64,000 nt of DNA from Porphyra umbilicalis (taxonomy: Eukaryota > Rhodophyta > Bangiophyceae > Bangiales > Bangiaceae), in assembly GCA_002049455.2 (NCBI GenBank), contig KV919057.1, positions 1 through 64,000 on the forward strand, given 5' to 3'. Made by a program: the position numbers and the translations under genes. The notes beneath the pieces were generated by a model, which did no database searches, was not told the origin of the DNA, and saw only the letters and a program-made list of their open reading frames with translations. Of the stretch, positions 46,412 to 56,225 are shown in pieces (position 1 is the stretch's first letter; every line of letters starts with the position of its first letter).

Positions 46412-46793
46412 TGCAACTTAGTTGCTGCGTGGGTTCACACCCTGCAGGAGGACAAGCTCTTCGTCCACTTGGACGATAGGACGCTTCGTCATTTCGACGC
46501 GTAGGATACGTCCAAGTTGAAGGACGCGCCCGACGGCGAAGCCAAGTGCGTCTTGTACGGCAAAATACGTCAGGCCGTGACGGCGTTTCCCTGGCGGGAG
46601 GTCCTTAAGGACGTTGTCTGGCGCGACCGCGACTCCGGGTAAGCCCGTCAAGTGCGGGTCACGGTCGACCCGACCAAGGAGTACGGCTTTTGCCTTCGTC
46701 TTGTGGTTGTTTGTCGTTTGACATGTTTGTATCCACTTCTCAGTTTTTCTGTTTATCGTCATAGCGATGAAGGAAGTGGCAGGCCATCATGGC

Positions 46794-47423
46794 TCATGTT
46801 GTGGGATTTGTATCCCTTGCGTCTGCTGATAAAAGCACTTCGTACTCGAAACATGCGCGTATGGCAGTAGCGTACCAACTGGTGTTGGTCCATTGTGGTA
46901 TGACCACGGTTGCTTCCTCTGTGGTTGTCACCAAGTGTCGAAGGAATGAGTCCAAGTGTTGTACCGGAGGTACCAGAAACCCGATGGGGAGCACTGGTAC
47001 AGAGGGATCGCTCCCGATCAGTGTCGCCTGCGCGGATTTCGGCCACACATATGTGTACGGGCCGTAAACACGGTTCAGCCGAGGGAAATGCCGCAAGGCA
47101 AGTTGGGGATCATACGCAAAGTTGCGCGTCATGGACGGCAGAGTGGACTTGAGCCACGCGACAGGAATTACTTCCTTAATTGCGGCGGCTGTGCTTGAAT
47201 CTGTCCACGAGACATCAGCATGGATAACTCCGTCCCCGGTAACATGGACATGTTGGATAGTGGGTATCCACGTGGAGTCCGTGACGATGTTGGCCACGGT
47301 TGTGAGCTCGGCCTGTCGGCGACTTCGTCGCGTTGGCGTTTGCCACTCGTACCTCGGTACATGCTTCTTCTTCTGTCGAAGGAAACGCACCACCAGGGTG
47401 CGGGGGAGGTTCTCCAGGGGTTC
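46794..47423 (-). pseudogene. Gypsy integrase C-terminal extension downstream of the chromodomain
   Basis: This continues the integrase frame after a TGA at 47424-47426. The first residues, EPLENLPRTLVVRFL, complete the chromodomain (the TGA sits exactly where the conserved Trp of TWEP is expected). About 180 further residues follow, with TIQHVHVTGDGVIHADVSW, RNFAYDPQLALRHFP, and ATVVIPQWTNTSWYATAIRA near the end. The P-W-x3-S-W arrangement recalls a motif at the end of some algal retroelement polyproteins, but this is only an impression. The ORF ends at 46794. Confidence 0.6.
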
Positions 47424-48286
47424 TCAGGTGTCGTCCTTCGACCCGCAGTTGAACCAGCGCACCTTAGCGCTACAGCTGGCACCCGTCTGGCGTAAGCCTA
47501 GGAGTTTGTCGATAACATACTCATCGGCAGTTGCCGGGGGTGACTTGCGTTGGTCTAGACCATCTAGCAGGGGGTGTGGAACCGTGTCCGTCGTAGTTGG
47601 ACGAGGAGTTGGGGTGACATGGTCACTGCTGACACGTTTTTCCTCGCCGTCAATGTCAATGACAAACGTGGAGGCGTCCGCCTCTGCGTCAATGACCACG
47701 AAGGGTCCGATGGCTTTGCTTTGCAGCTTGTTTTGCCGATCGTGGTTGGTCGTGTAAACGTATTCGCCGATCTTGACGTCCGCATTGTGGGTTGCGACCC
47801 GATGGTCGAAGTTACGTTTGTAACGTTGTTGCGTCTTACGCAAGGCCTCGACAACGATGGGGATCTGCTTGCGCAGGCGGGCCATGAACTCGCGTTTGCG
47901 AGCTAGGGGTGACCCGTCCTTGAGCGTTCCCTTATTGGTAAGCGGAGTGCCCGGGGGCAAGTTGCGAGCCGTGAGGTTGGGGATCCGCCTTTGGATGACG
48001 AGCTCAAATGGGGCGATGCCCGTCGACCGATGTGGTTGGCTATTATACGCCATGGTGATTACCGGGAGTAACTCTTCCCATCGTGATGGGTCGTCGGCGA
48101 CGTAGTGTCGCAGCTGAGTAGCCATGGTACGGGTGTACCGTTCAACTTGCCCATTGGTTTGGGGATGATACGCCGTGGTGCGAACCGTTTCGATGCCAAG
48201 CATTTTCATCACAGCGATGAAAAAGTTCGACATGAACTGGGGCCCTTGGTCCGATAGGATCCGGTCCGGGGGCCCGTAGGCGGACA
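47424..48286 (-). pseudogene. Gypsy integrase core (3' part) and chromodomain
   Basis: The frame begins where the copia insertion ends: SAYGPPDRILSDQGPQFMS (second catalytic Asp of the DDE integrase), AYHPQTNGQVERYTRTM (catalytic Glu), then the GPY-like tail IGPFVVIDAEADASTFVIDI. The chromodomain follows (DEYVIDKLLGLR, KVRWFNCGSKDDT) and its conserved Trp is replaced by the TGA at 47424. Chromodomains direct chromoviruses to modified chromatin. The 5' half of the integrase lies beyond the copia element at 54249-54735. Confidence 0.85.
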
Positions 48287-48653
48287 TGTGAAGTCAATGA
48301 TGTTGAGTGGGTGCGTTATTTTACTAGGCACTGCGTTCCCAGGCCTGCGATGGCGTGCCTGATATCCCCCAGGCCGCCTCAGCCGCAGGGCCTTCCCAGG
48401 CACCCCCAATGGCGCGGCCGACAAGGCCCGCACGGCACCTCGCAGGGCAGCTCCCGCCTCTTCGGAGGGCGCCCACAGCCTCACACTCCAGGCGCCGCTC
48501 CCCACACAAATCTCCCCCGGAGCTCAACCCCTGATGGGTTCCCCGCTGAAAGATCTACAATCAAGTACATGCAGTGTCACCACACAAATACAGAGACTTA
48601 CGACTTACGCAAGGGCAAATTGTCCCTGGGGGACTGCGGAAGTACACTTCACA
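48287..48653 (-). repeat. Copia 3' LTR
   Basis: 367 bp, TG...CA, with 8-bp perfect inverted termini TGTGAAGT/ACTTCACA. Four differences from the 5' LTR. Confidence 0.95.
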
Positions 48654-48664
48654 CTCCCCCCAGT
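48654..48664 (-). promoter_or_regulatory. Copia polypurine tract
   Basis: On the minus strand the bases abutting the 3' LTR read CTGGGGGGAG, a purine run in the position that primes plus-strand DNA synthesis. Confidence 0.7.
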
Positions 48665-48746
48665 AGCCCAGGGATAATTCCTCCCACCCGGTCAAATTTC
48701 CGTCATCGAAAGTCCATGGATGGCGCTCCCGGGACGATCTGATGGA

Positions 48747-48770
48747 GGGGTCTAAAGCCCTTTAGACCCC
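48747..48770. repeat. 11-bp-arm hairpin in copia 3' non-coding region
   Basis: GGGGTCTAAAG and CTTTAGACCCC are separated by 2 bases. A second hairpin, AGGTCGGTT/AACCGACCT, follows about 45 bp later, and its right half recurs near 48990-49001. These lie in the 700-bp non-coding space between the RNase H stop and the 3' LTR; GC-matched terminator or packaging roles are possible but unproven. Confidence 0.7.
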
Positions 48771-49126
48771 TTTCATGCAGAGGGGTCGAAAGCCCGTTAG
48801 CCCTGTGTCCAGAGGTCGGTTTTTCAACCGACCTCCGATGGCGCCAAAGTAGACCCGCGAGGATGCCAGAGGCACCTCCGGGCCTCCCTGATGCCCGTAG
48901 GACCCCATCCGGTCCATCGGGCACCACCTTCACAATGACCGTTCTCACGGCGGGGCTAAAGCCCTTGAGACCCCTTCCAAATCGCGGTTTTTCAACCGAC
49001 CTCGGAAAGGGCCCGGGAAGGACCGGGCAGGTGCCCGGACCACGCCCGACCCGTCCGGGGGCCCGTACGACCACATCGGGCCCGTCAGGCACCACCGGAA
49101 GACGGCCCAAAGCACTTTAGCCTCAT

Positions 49127-49227
49127 CGCCACGTGTAGCACCGACACCACGTGTTGCAACGGCACCAAGTGTTGCAACAGCGCCACGTGTTGCAACAGCG
49201 CCACGTGTTGCAACCGCGCCACGTGTC
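49127..49227. repeat. 18-bp tandem repeat carrying CACGTG boxes
   Basis: About five and a half units of the type CGCCACGTGTTGCAACAG. All but one unit keep the palindrome CACGTG, the G-box/E-box core bound by bZIP and bHLH factors, at 18-bp spacing. It lies in the copia non-coding region downstream of RNase H. Confidence 0.85.
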
Positions 49228-49354
49228 GGTCCCGGAACGATCTTCCAGGCCGCGACATCCGGGCTCGAAGTCTTGAAATCGGCGCCCGGGCCCGCCCAGC
49301 CGGTTGCGCGAAAGCCCTTTAGCGCCCCAAAGCCGGGCAGTGTGACGACGTGCG

Positions 49355-49876
49355 TTAGCACGCCGGGTTGGGTTCAAGCGCGCCCGCCGCCGCGCCCAAG
49401 TCGGGGCCGGCACCCGCTGCGTCACGGAAGGCCCTGAACGCCGGCCCCGGCAGCGCCTTGGTGAGCCCGTCCGCGGGCATCTCAGCGCTCGGCAGGAAGA
49501 AAAAGGTCACGTCGCCGCGCGCCACATAATCGCGCACCATGTGGTACGCGACGTCCACGTGCTTGGTGCGCCCCGTTGCCTCGGGGTTGTTGACGAGCGC
49601 CAGGCACGCCTGGTTGTCTTCCCCCATGGGAACGGCACCGCCGTCGACGCCAAGCGCCGATAAGAGCTTGTGGAGCCAAAGGGCCTCCTTGGTCGCCATC
49701 GCGCTGGCCACGTACTCGGCCTCAGCCGTCGACGTTGCCACCGTCGACTGGCGCTTGCTCGTCCACGAGACCGGCCCGCCGTTAAGGGTGAAGATGAAAC
49801 CCGTCGTCGACCGACGAGCGTCAACGTCGCCCGCCCAGTCGGCGTCGACGTACCCTTGGAGAGGCTTGTAGGTGCC
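49355..49876 (-). pseudogene. Copia RNase H domain, separated by frameshift and TAA
   Basis: [16 protein letters not shown] is the copia RNase H start, followed by [36 protein letters not shown] and the C-terminal [12 protein letters not shown]. The domain is in a different frame from the main pol ORF: the frame changes near the C5 run at 49921-49925 (one base too many), and a TAA at 49877-49879 replaces what should be a residue just before GTY. Without correction the polymerase lacks RNase H. Confidence 0.85.
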
Positions 49877-49879
49877 TTA

Positions 49880-52800
49880 CGCGACCCCGAGGCCCGAGGC
49901 CCCGCGAAGGTACCGAAGCACCCCCGTTGGCCGCGCGCATGTGGTCTTTTTCGGGGCAGGCCATGTAGAGCGACACCACGCCCACGGCAAAGGCAATGTC
50001 CGGCCTCGTCGTTGTAGAGAGATAGAGCAGGGAGCCGACAAGTTCGGCATATTGGTTGCCGTCGGGCAAGAGGTTCTCCCCCGTCTTGGCCAGCTTGGCC
50101 CCCGACACCATTGGCGTCTTGTTGGGCGTGGAGTTGGACATTCCAAACGCCTCAAGGAGTGCGATAACATGCCCCGGGTTGCTCAGGGTGAGCGTCTTGG
50201 CCGCCCGGTCTCGCATTACCTTCATGCCGATGAAGTCCTTGACCTTCCCCATGTCGCGCACGTCGAACGTCGCCGACACGGAGTTCTTTACCGCTTGAAC
50301 CCCGTCGAGGCTCTTGCCCGCAACGATGAGATCGTCCACATAGACGAGGATGTAAACCAGCCCGTGAACCGGGTGGCTCCATGTGTAGAGGCACGGGTCC
50401 ACCTTGGAGGGGACTGCCCCCATAGCATTGAGCGCTTTGTCGAGCTTGATGCCCCACAGGCTCCCGGCCTGCTTTGTCCCATACAGAGCTAGGTTGAGAC
50501 GGCAGACATCAGGCACGATGAGATTGTCCACATAGACGAGGATGTAAACCAGCCCGTGCACCGGGTGGCTCCATGTGTAGAGGCACGGGTCCACCTTGGA
50601 GCGGACTGCCCCCATAGCATTGAGCTCTTTGTCGAGCTTGATGCCCCACGGGCGCCCGGCCTTCCTTGTCCCATACAGAGCTATGTTGATACGGAAGACA
50701 TCAGGTGCCCCCCCCGGCTCGGTGCCGTCCGGAAGGTTGATGTACATCTCTTTGTCCATCTTGGCGTTGAGGAAGGCCGTCTTGACGTCCACGTGGTGAA
50801 CCTCCCAGTCCTTGGCCGCGGCCACCGCGAAGAGTGCGCGTGTTGTTGCCGAGCTGGGCACTGGCGCCCACGTCTCGTCAAAATCACGCCTCGGCACTTG
50901 GTTGAAGCCTTGCGCGACCAGGCGCGCCTTGTACCTCGTCACGTTGCCTTCCGAATCGCGCTTGATGTCGTGCACGTACCGAGTCTTGACGGCCTTGCGC
51001 TTGATGTCGTTCTTGGTCTTGGACCAGGTACCAAGCTTCTTGTGCGTCAGGTATTCTTCCTTCTCTGCCGCCTTCCATAGCGGCCAGTCCGAGCGTGCAC
51101 GCGCCTCCTTCGCGTTGATCGGCGGCTTGCTCAGGTCCCAGGCAGACTTAGCGTCACCAAATGGCCCCGCTGCCACGTACGCCTTCGGGTTGCTCTCCCG
51201 CCAGGTAACCTTTGGTGCCGGCTTGCGCTTGGACCGCCGGGGTGCTTGCGCCCCGTCGTCATCACTCTCCGTTGGGGAGTCAGGCAGCACTTGGTGCCCT
51301 TCTTGGGCCGCCGCGTCCTCGTTGTCGTCATCATCATCGCCGTCTTCCGCTTCATGGACGGCCTCCTTGTCCGGCGCGCCGTCGCTCTCTGAAGACTGCT
51401 GCGGAGCATACTCGTCCCCGCTGCAGACTTCCGCGTCCAGCATGTTCATCGCACCGTCCTGCTTGTCACGATCCTTCCACGCCGTCAGGCGAGGACTCGC
51501 GCTTGAACCAGAAACAGACGTCTTGTTCATGGTCTTGCTTGGGCTCTCCTCCATGAGCACGTCTCGGCGCTCGAAGATCTTGTTTGGATCATCCTCGAGG
51601 ATGCGGTAGGCCTTTCCACCTACTGTGTAGCCAACAAAACGGCCAACATCTGTCCTTGGTTCCAGCTTGCGCTGCTGCTGCTTGGGCTTGAGAGCCCAGG
51701 CCCGGCTCCCCCAGACGCGAAATCCCTGCACGTCAGGGCGTCGCCCCGTGAGCGCCTCAAGGGGCGTCACATCTTGCCCGGCCTTGGGGGACCGGTTGAG
51801 CACGTGGATGACCGAGGAGAGCGCCTCAGCCCATAGCTCCTCTTCCGCACCGGCGTCCAGCAGTGCCGCGCGAACGCGCTCCATGATGTAGCGGTTGGCA
51901 CGCTCCGCCTTGCCGTTCTGCTGCGACGAGTATGGCTCCGTCTTCTCCAAAGTGATGCCCTTGTTGTCATACCACGCCTTGAGGTCGTGGCTGACGTACT
52001 CCTCTGCGCCATCGTGGCGCACCCGCTTGACTTTGAGCCCGGTGAGGGTCTCAAGCTGCGTAATGCGGGCCTTGATGACGTCCCGCACCATCCCCTTAGT
52101 CTTGATGGGCGTCGCCGTGATGGAGCCAGTTGAGTCCTCCATCAGCGTCATGAAGTATACTGATCCGCCCAGCGCCTCCGTCAAGGGCTCATCGACGTCG
52201 GTGTGAACCAACTCGCACTTGGTGCTCGTTGTAGTGGAGCGATTATGCGGGGAACGCGTCATCTTGCCGTCAACGCACGGGACGCACACCGTGCCAAGGA
52301 TGCGCTTGGCGTCCGCCACCGAAGCTGGAATCCCGTCGACCATCCCGACCACTCGCTTGAGGTTCTCGAAGCCCAAGTGGTTGAACCTGCGGTGCCACAG
52401 CTCCGCCTCTCCGTCCATGCGTCTTGAGGCGGCGCTTGCCAACGCCTTGACCGGCGTCACCTTAAGCACGTAGTTCTCGGACTCGTTGACAGAGCCGATG
52501 ACAGACGCGTTGCTCAACACCCCGCTTGAGAGTACCGCCTCTCCATCGCTGAGGATGAAGCAGGCGTCTCCGACAAACACCACCGCTCCGCCGCGGCGGT
52601 CGACCGCACGCACAGACAACAGGTTGTCCGTCAGGTCTGGCACGAGCATGGCCTCACCGAGGACCATTCGTACCTTGGTGTAGCCTGCCCCCACGTCCAT
52701 GGAGACGTATTTGTGCCCCTGAATGGACACCTTGTGACCGTCAGCGAAAATGACCTTGGCCCCGCTTCCCGACGTCTTGACGGTGAAGCCCTTGTCCCCA

Positions 52801-53300
52801 GCGGACATATGGTTGGTCGCGCCGGAGTCCAGCACCCAGGTCGACATCCCACTGGTGCTCTCGGGAGTCTTGTGCTCCCCGTCCTGGCCTGCCGACGCGG
52901 CGTAGGCCAATGCGGCAAGGGGAGGTGCACCACCGCCCCCGCCACCATCCCGACGCCCGCCGTTTGACTTCCTGTTGCCCTTGGCGTCGTCGGCTTTCTT
53001 CTTGAGGCAGTCGCGCTTCATATGCCCTTTCTTGTCGCAGTAGTAGCACACGACCGCCCTCTTGTCCCACGGCTTCTTCGTAGCCGATGCCGCTAACGCT
53101 TGCGACTTCACGCCAGTCGACGACGACGACCGCCCTCGGCTGGCCCGCTGCTCCACCGGGAGCAGCTTGGCGCTCACTTCGGCGAGGTTGCGCTTCCCTT
53201 CCATGTTCTCCAGGACGGTCTTGATCATGTCGTACTCTGCTGGAAGACCCGACAGGATCTGCAGCACGAGTGTGTTCTCGTCCACCTGGTTGCCCAGCAT
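49880..53300 (-). CDS. Copia pol: zinc knuckle, protease, integrase, reverse transcriptase
   Basis: The frame is open from the TAA at 53307 to beyond the RT. Domains right to left: end of gag (NTLVLQILSGLPAEYDMI), zinc knuckle CYYCDKKGHMKRDC, aspartic protease WVLDSGATNHMS, GAG-pre-integrase LWHRRFNHLGFENLKRV, integrase core with HTDVDEPLTEALGG, RHDGAEEYVS and YSSQQNGKAERANR (Asp, Asp, Glu), a long acidic linker, then RT with RYKARLVAQGFNQ, VHHVDVKTAFLNAKM and the YVDD region. The YVDD region is present twice in tandem (see separate entry). The last ~40 residues of the open frame are out of frame and meaningless. Start codon choice is moot because gag-pol should be one polyprotein. Confidence 0.9.
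50324..50707 (-). repeat. 192-bp in-frame tandem duplication within copia RT
   Basis: Copies 50324-50515 and 50516-50707 each encode 64 residues from PDV.R.N.ALYGT to HPVHGLVYILVYVD. The copy read first (right) ends YVDNLIV, the copy read second ends YVDDLIV. Identity is above 90%. Since 192 is divisible by 3 the frame stays open, but the polymerase would have two thumb-proximal segments, and the first lacks the second catalytic Asp. Confidence 0.93.
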
Positions 53301-53306
53301 GACGAG

Positions 53307-53720
53307 TTATTGGCGGAGGCCCTTGGCGCGCGACGTGTACTTGATGATGTTCTCGTCGCCGTCCTTCTTGAGGTTGCTCAGCTCGTGCATGAGCTGCAGC
53401 AGCCGTGCGTTGTCGCGTGCCTCAAAGATGTCCTTGAGCGCGTCCCACGCGTCCTTGGCCGTACTGACCGCCGTCACCGAAGGGAGATGAACAGGCTTGA
53501 CCGACATCTGGATGGTCGCCAACGCCGACTCGTTCATGATGTCCCACGCGTCCGCCACCAAGTTGCCCTTGGAATCACTCCCGGACGCGGGGCGGTCCGT
53601 CACGACCGCCGACCAGACCTTCTCCTTGATGAGCTGTGCACGGCAGTACACGGCCCAAACCTTGTAATCGGCGTCCAGCTTCGCAAAGCGAGGGCCACCG
53701 TAGCGCCCGTACTCCGACAT
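53307..53720 (-). CDS. Copia gag, ended by a premature TAA
   Basis: From ATG 53720: MSEYGRYGGPRFAKLDADYK, then the UBN2/gag-like core (AWDALKDIFEARDNARLLQL, ELSNLKKDGDENIIKYTSRA). The TAA at 53309-53307 falls after GLRQ and the same frame continues at once with LVMLGNQVDENTL, the normal gag continuation. A one-base change from a sense codon (for example CAA, Gln) explains it. Alternatively, the stop could separate gag from pol, but copia elements normally make one polyprotein and the stop is inside gag, before the zinc knuckle. Confidence 0.85.
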   Translation of the reverse strand: MSEYGRYGGPRFAKLDADYKVWAVYCRAQLIKEKVWSAVVTDRPASGSDSKGNLVADAWDIMNESALATIQMSVKPVHLPSVTAVSTAKDAWDALKDIFEARDNARLLQLMHELSNLKKDGDENIIKYTSRAKGLRQ

Positions 53721-53862
53721 GATGACAACGACCGCGCCCCGGGGCGCTACACTGACGACGTGGAAGATTAAGCCCGCCCGCCCGACGCCGGAACACACAG
53801 CATCCCAACGAGCGCCGTCCCGCAAACGATAGAGCGAAAGACAACGATCACCACCAGCGACA

Positions 53863-53876
53863 CTGGGCCCATAACC
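53863..53876 (-). promoter_or_regulatory. Copia primer-binding site for half initiator tRNA-Met
   Basis: The 14 bases directly next to the 5' LTR read CTGGGCCCATAACC on the plus strand. That is the anticodon-stem/loop sequence of eukaryotic initiator tRNA-Met (anticodon CAT), so the minus-strand RNA would pair with a tRNA cleaved in its anticodon loop rather than with the 3' CCA end. Drosophila copia is primed this way. Confidence 0.85.
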
Positions 53877-54243
53877 TGTGAAGTCGATGATGTTGAGTGG
53901 GTGCGTTATTTTACTAGGCACTGCGTTCCCAGGCCTGCGAAGGCGTGCCTGATATCCCCCAGGCCGCCTCAGCCGCAGGGCCTTCCCAGGCACTCCCAAT
54001 GGCGCGGCCGACAAGGCCCGCACGACACCTCGCAGGGCAGCTCCCGCCTCTTCGGAGGGCGCCCACAGCCTCACACTCCAGGCGCCGCTCCCCACACAAA
54101 TCTCCCCCGGAGCTCAACCCCTGATGGGTTCCCCGCTGAAAGATCTACAATCAAGTACATGCAGTGTCACCACACAAATACAGAGACTTACGACTTACGC
54201 AAGGGCAAATTGTCCCTGGGGGACTGCGGAAGTACACTTCACA
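53877..54243 (-). repeat. Copia 5' LTR
   Basis: 367 bp, TG...CA. Directly flanked outside by the GGACA duplication and inside by the primer-binding site. Confidence 0.95.
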
Positions 54244-54248
54244 GGACA

Positions 54249-54735
54249 CCCACGCGTCGATGATGGCTGACGCCATGGACATGGCCGTAATTAGCCGTAA
54301 GGCGACGCACTTGGTGAGCTTGGCGAAGCGGTCGGTGATAACCAAGATGAAGCGATTGCCCTTCTTGGAGGCCGGGATGAGCCCAAAGATGTCAACAGAC
54401 AGCTCCGTGAGAGGCTCGGTAGCCCGGAACAGGGTCAAGGGCGTCCTGTGTCGCCGCAAGGCGAGGCGATTTTGCGCACACGTTGTGCATTTGGTGATGG
54501 TCGAATGAATATCCGTCACCATTCAAGGCCAGTAGCATGCCTTACGCATTGTGTAATACATCCGGTTCATACCAGGATGGGCGGCCACGGTTGCGTGGTG
54601 CTCGAGGGTCAACACGCGTTCGCGTAGAGACTTTGAAATAACCAGTTGATTGTCGTAAGGCGCACGGTGGTACAGAGCGTGATGCTCGTTGCGGAAGAAG
54701 GCCTTGGCCGTTCCGCGCTCCACGCGAGTGGACAT
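54249..54735 (-). pseudogene. Gypsy integrase zinc-binding domain and first half of core
   Basis: H2C2 zinc finger HHATVAAHPGMNRMYY...CYWP with KCTTCAQN, interrupted by TGA at 54523-54525 directly after YWP (relatives usually have Gly, Arg or Lys there). The core follows: ELSVDIFGLIPASKKGN (first catalytic Asp), ITDRFAKLTKCVAL, ending at IIDAWV where the copia insertion begins. It continues at 48286. Confidence 0.85.
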
Positions 54736-54741
54736 CTCGAC

Positions 54742-56093
54742 TCAGAAGTCGTCTGTTTGTTGTGCTTCGACATCATCGTCGAACTCCACCGGTTCCGGTG
54801 TGTCGGCACCCGTGTACCTCCCCGTTCTTAAGCTGTTGGCCGTCTCGGCCAATGCCAGACAATGTATATCATCATGGATATCTTCTGGCGGCGCCACCGT
54901 AGAGGCGCGCGACAGGAAGTCGGGTAAGTGGTGCGATGCACCTGGTTTTAAAACCATATCGAATGTGTATTCGGAGAGGCGAAGTCGCCATCGCATCAAG
55001 CGTCCGCTTGAGTCAGTCGTGCTGTAGATCCAGCTAAGTGCTTGGTGATCCGTTCGGATGAGAAACCGCTGCCCATCGAGGAAGTGCCTCAACTTGAGGA
55101 CAGCCCAAACGACGCCGAGGCATTCTGGCCCCGTTGTGGAGTAGTTTTGCTCTGCAGCAGTGAGTTCTCGGCTCCAATATCCGACTGGATGAAGCAGCTC
55201 GCCCGGTTCCTCCTGGAGGAGGGTACAACCAACTTGGTCGGCGCATGCGTCAAAGTCAACGACGAGCTTCCGATTGGCCTTTGGCAAGGCAAGTACCGGT
55301 GGGCACAATAGTGCGTTTCGAAGGTCTTCGAATGCGGCGATAGCCACGTCCCTTGGTGGTGGTAGATCCGGTGGGATCTTGGCCCTAGTCAGGGCGTTCA
55401 GGGGCTTTGCTCGTTTGGCAAAGTCTTTGACAAACCGTCGATAGACGTTGCACATGCCCAAGAAGCTTTTCAGCTGGGTCTTTGTCGTTGGGAACTTGGC
55501 GTGCTTCAGAGCATCCACGTTCTTGTTGTGCACGTGCATTTGGCCGGGGCGGACAATGTGTCAGAGGTACTCGACCTCATCGGAGAACCACGTGCACTTT
55601 TCTAAGTTGAGGGTAACCCCGGCTTCGCGGAGACGGTGAAGAACCGTGTCAACGCCTTTGACGTGTTGTTCCGCGTTTGCGGAGAAGATGATGACATCGT
55701 CTAAGTAGACAAGGCATATCTGCCACATCAAGCCCGAGAGGATAATATCCAACGCGCGCTGAAAGGTAGCGGGTGCGTCCGTCAAGCCGAATGGAATGGA
55801 TAACCAGTGGTATATACCACAATGCGTTGTGAACGCTGTCTTCTCTTGGTTTTCCTTGCGTAAGGGTACTTGCCAGTACCCCGCGTGCAGTCGAGAGACG
55901 TGAACACCTGGGCATCTACCAAGGAGTCGAGGCAGTCCCTCATCCGAGGCAAGGGATAAGCATCCTTCTTGGTGATGTTGTATAACCGACGATAGTCGAC
56001 ACAGAATCGGGCTTTGCCGTTCTTCTTTGGTACAATTACCACGGGGCTTGCCCAAGCACTGTGGCTAGGGGCAATGACGTTGAGCTTCAACAT
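54742..56093 (-). pseudogene. Gypsy reverse transcriptase and RNase H
   Basis: RT begins MLKLNVIAPSHSAWASPVVI and continues VPKKNGKARFCVDYRRLY. Near 55,880 the frame changes inside the segment VFTSLDCTRG / AGYWQVPL. The catalytic YLDD is intact (LVYLDDVIIFSANAEQHV). A TGA at 55561-55563 replaces Gly of the conserved YLGH. The same frame then gives the connection (LKSFLGMCNVYRRFVKDFAK) and RNase H (LVVDFDACADQVGCTLLQ, YWSRELTAAEQNYSTTGPE, LIRTDHQALSWI), ending at a TGA at 54742 before the integrase zinc finger. Frame continuity across several stops indicates a single former polyprotein. Confidence 0.88.
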
Positions 56094-56225
56094 CTTGTTG
56101 ATCTGATCAGCGATGATCTGCCGTTTGAACGGCCCGGTCCGGTAGGGTTGGGCCCGTATGGGCAGGGCGTCTGGGGAAGTGACGATGGCGTGCTGCGTAG
56201 CACGGATGACGCCAAAAGTTTCGTC

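Larger units (their letters stand above)
48287..54243 (-). mobile_element. Ty1/copia LTR retrotransposon inserted in gypsy integrase
   Basis: 5,957 bp with 367-bp LTRs (TGTGAAGT...ACTTCACA) differing at only 4 positions (98.9%), and a perfect 5-bp duplication GGACA (48282-48286, 54244-54248). Order on the minus strand: 5' LTR (53877-54243), primer site, gag, zinc knuckle, protease, integrase, reverse transcriptase, RNase H, polypurine tract, 3' LTR (48287-48653). LTR divergence is less than half that of the host gypsy, matching the nesting order. It has nonsense and frameshift changes plus a duplicated RT segment, so it is probably defective. Confidence 0.96.
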
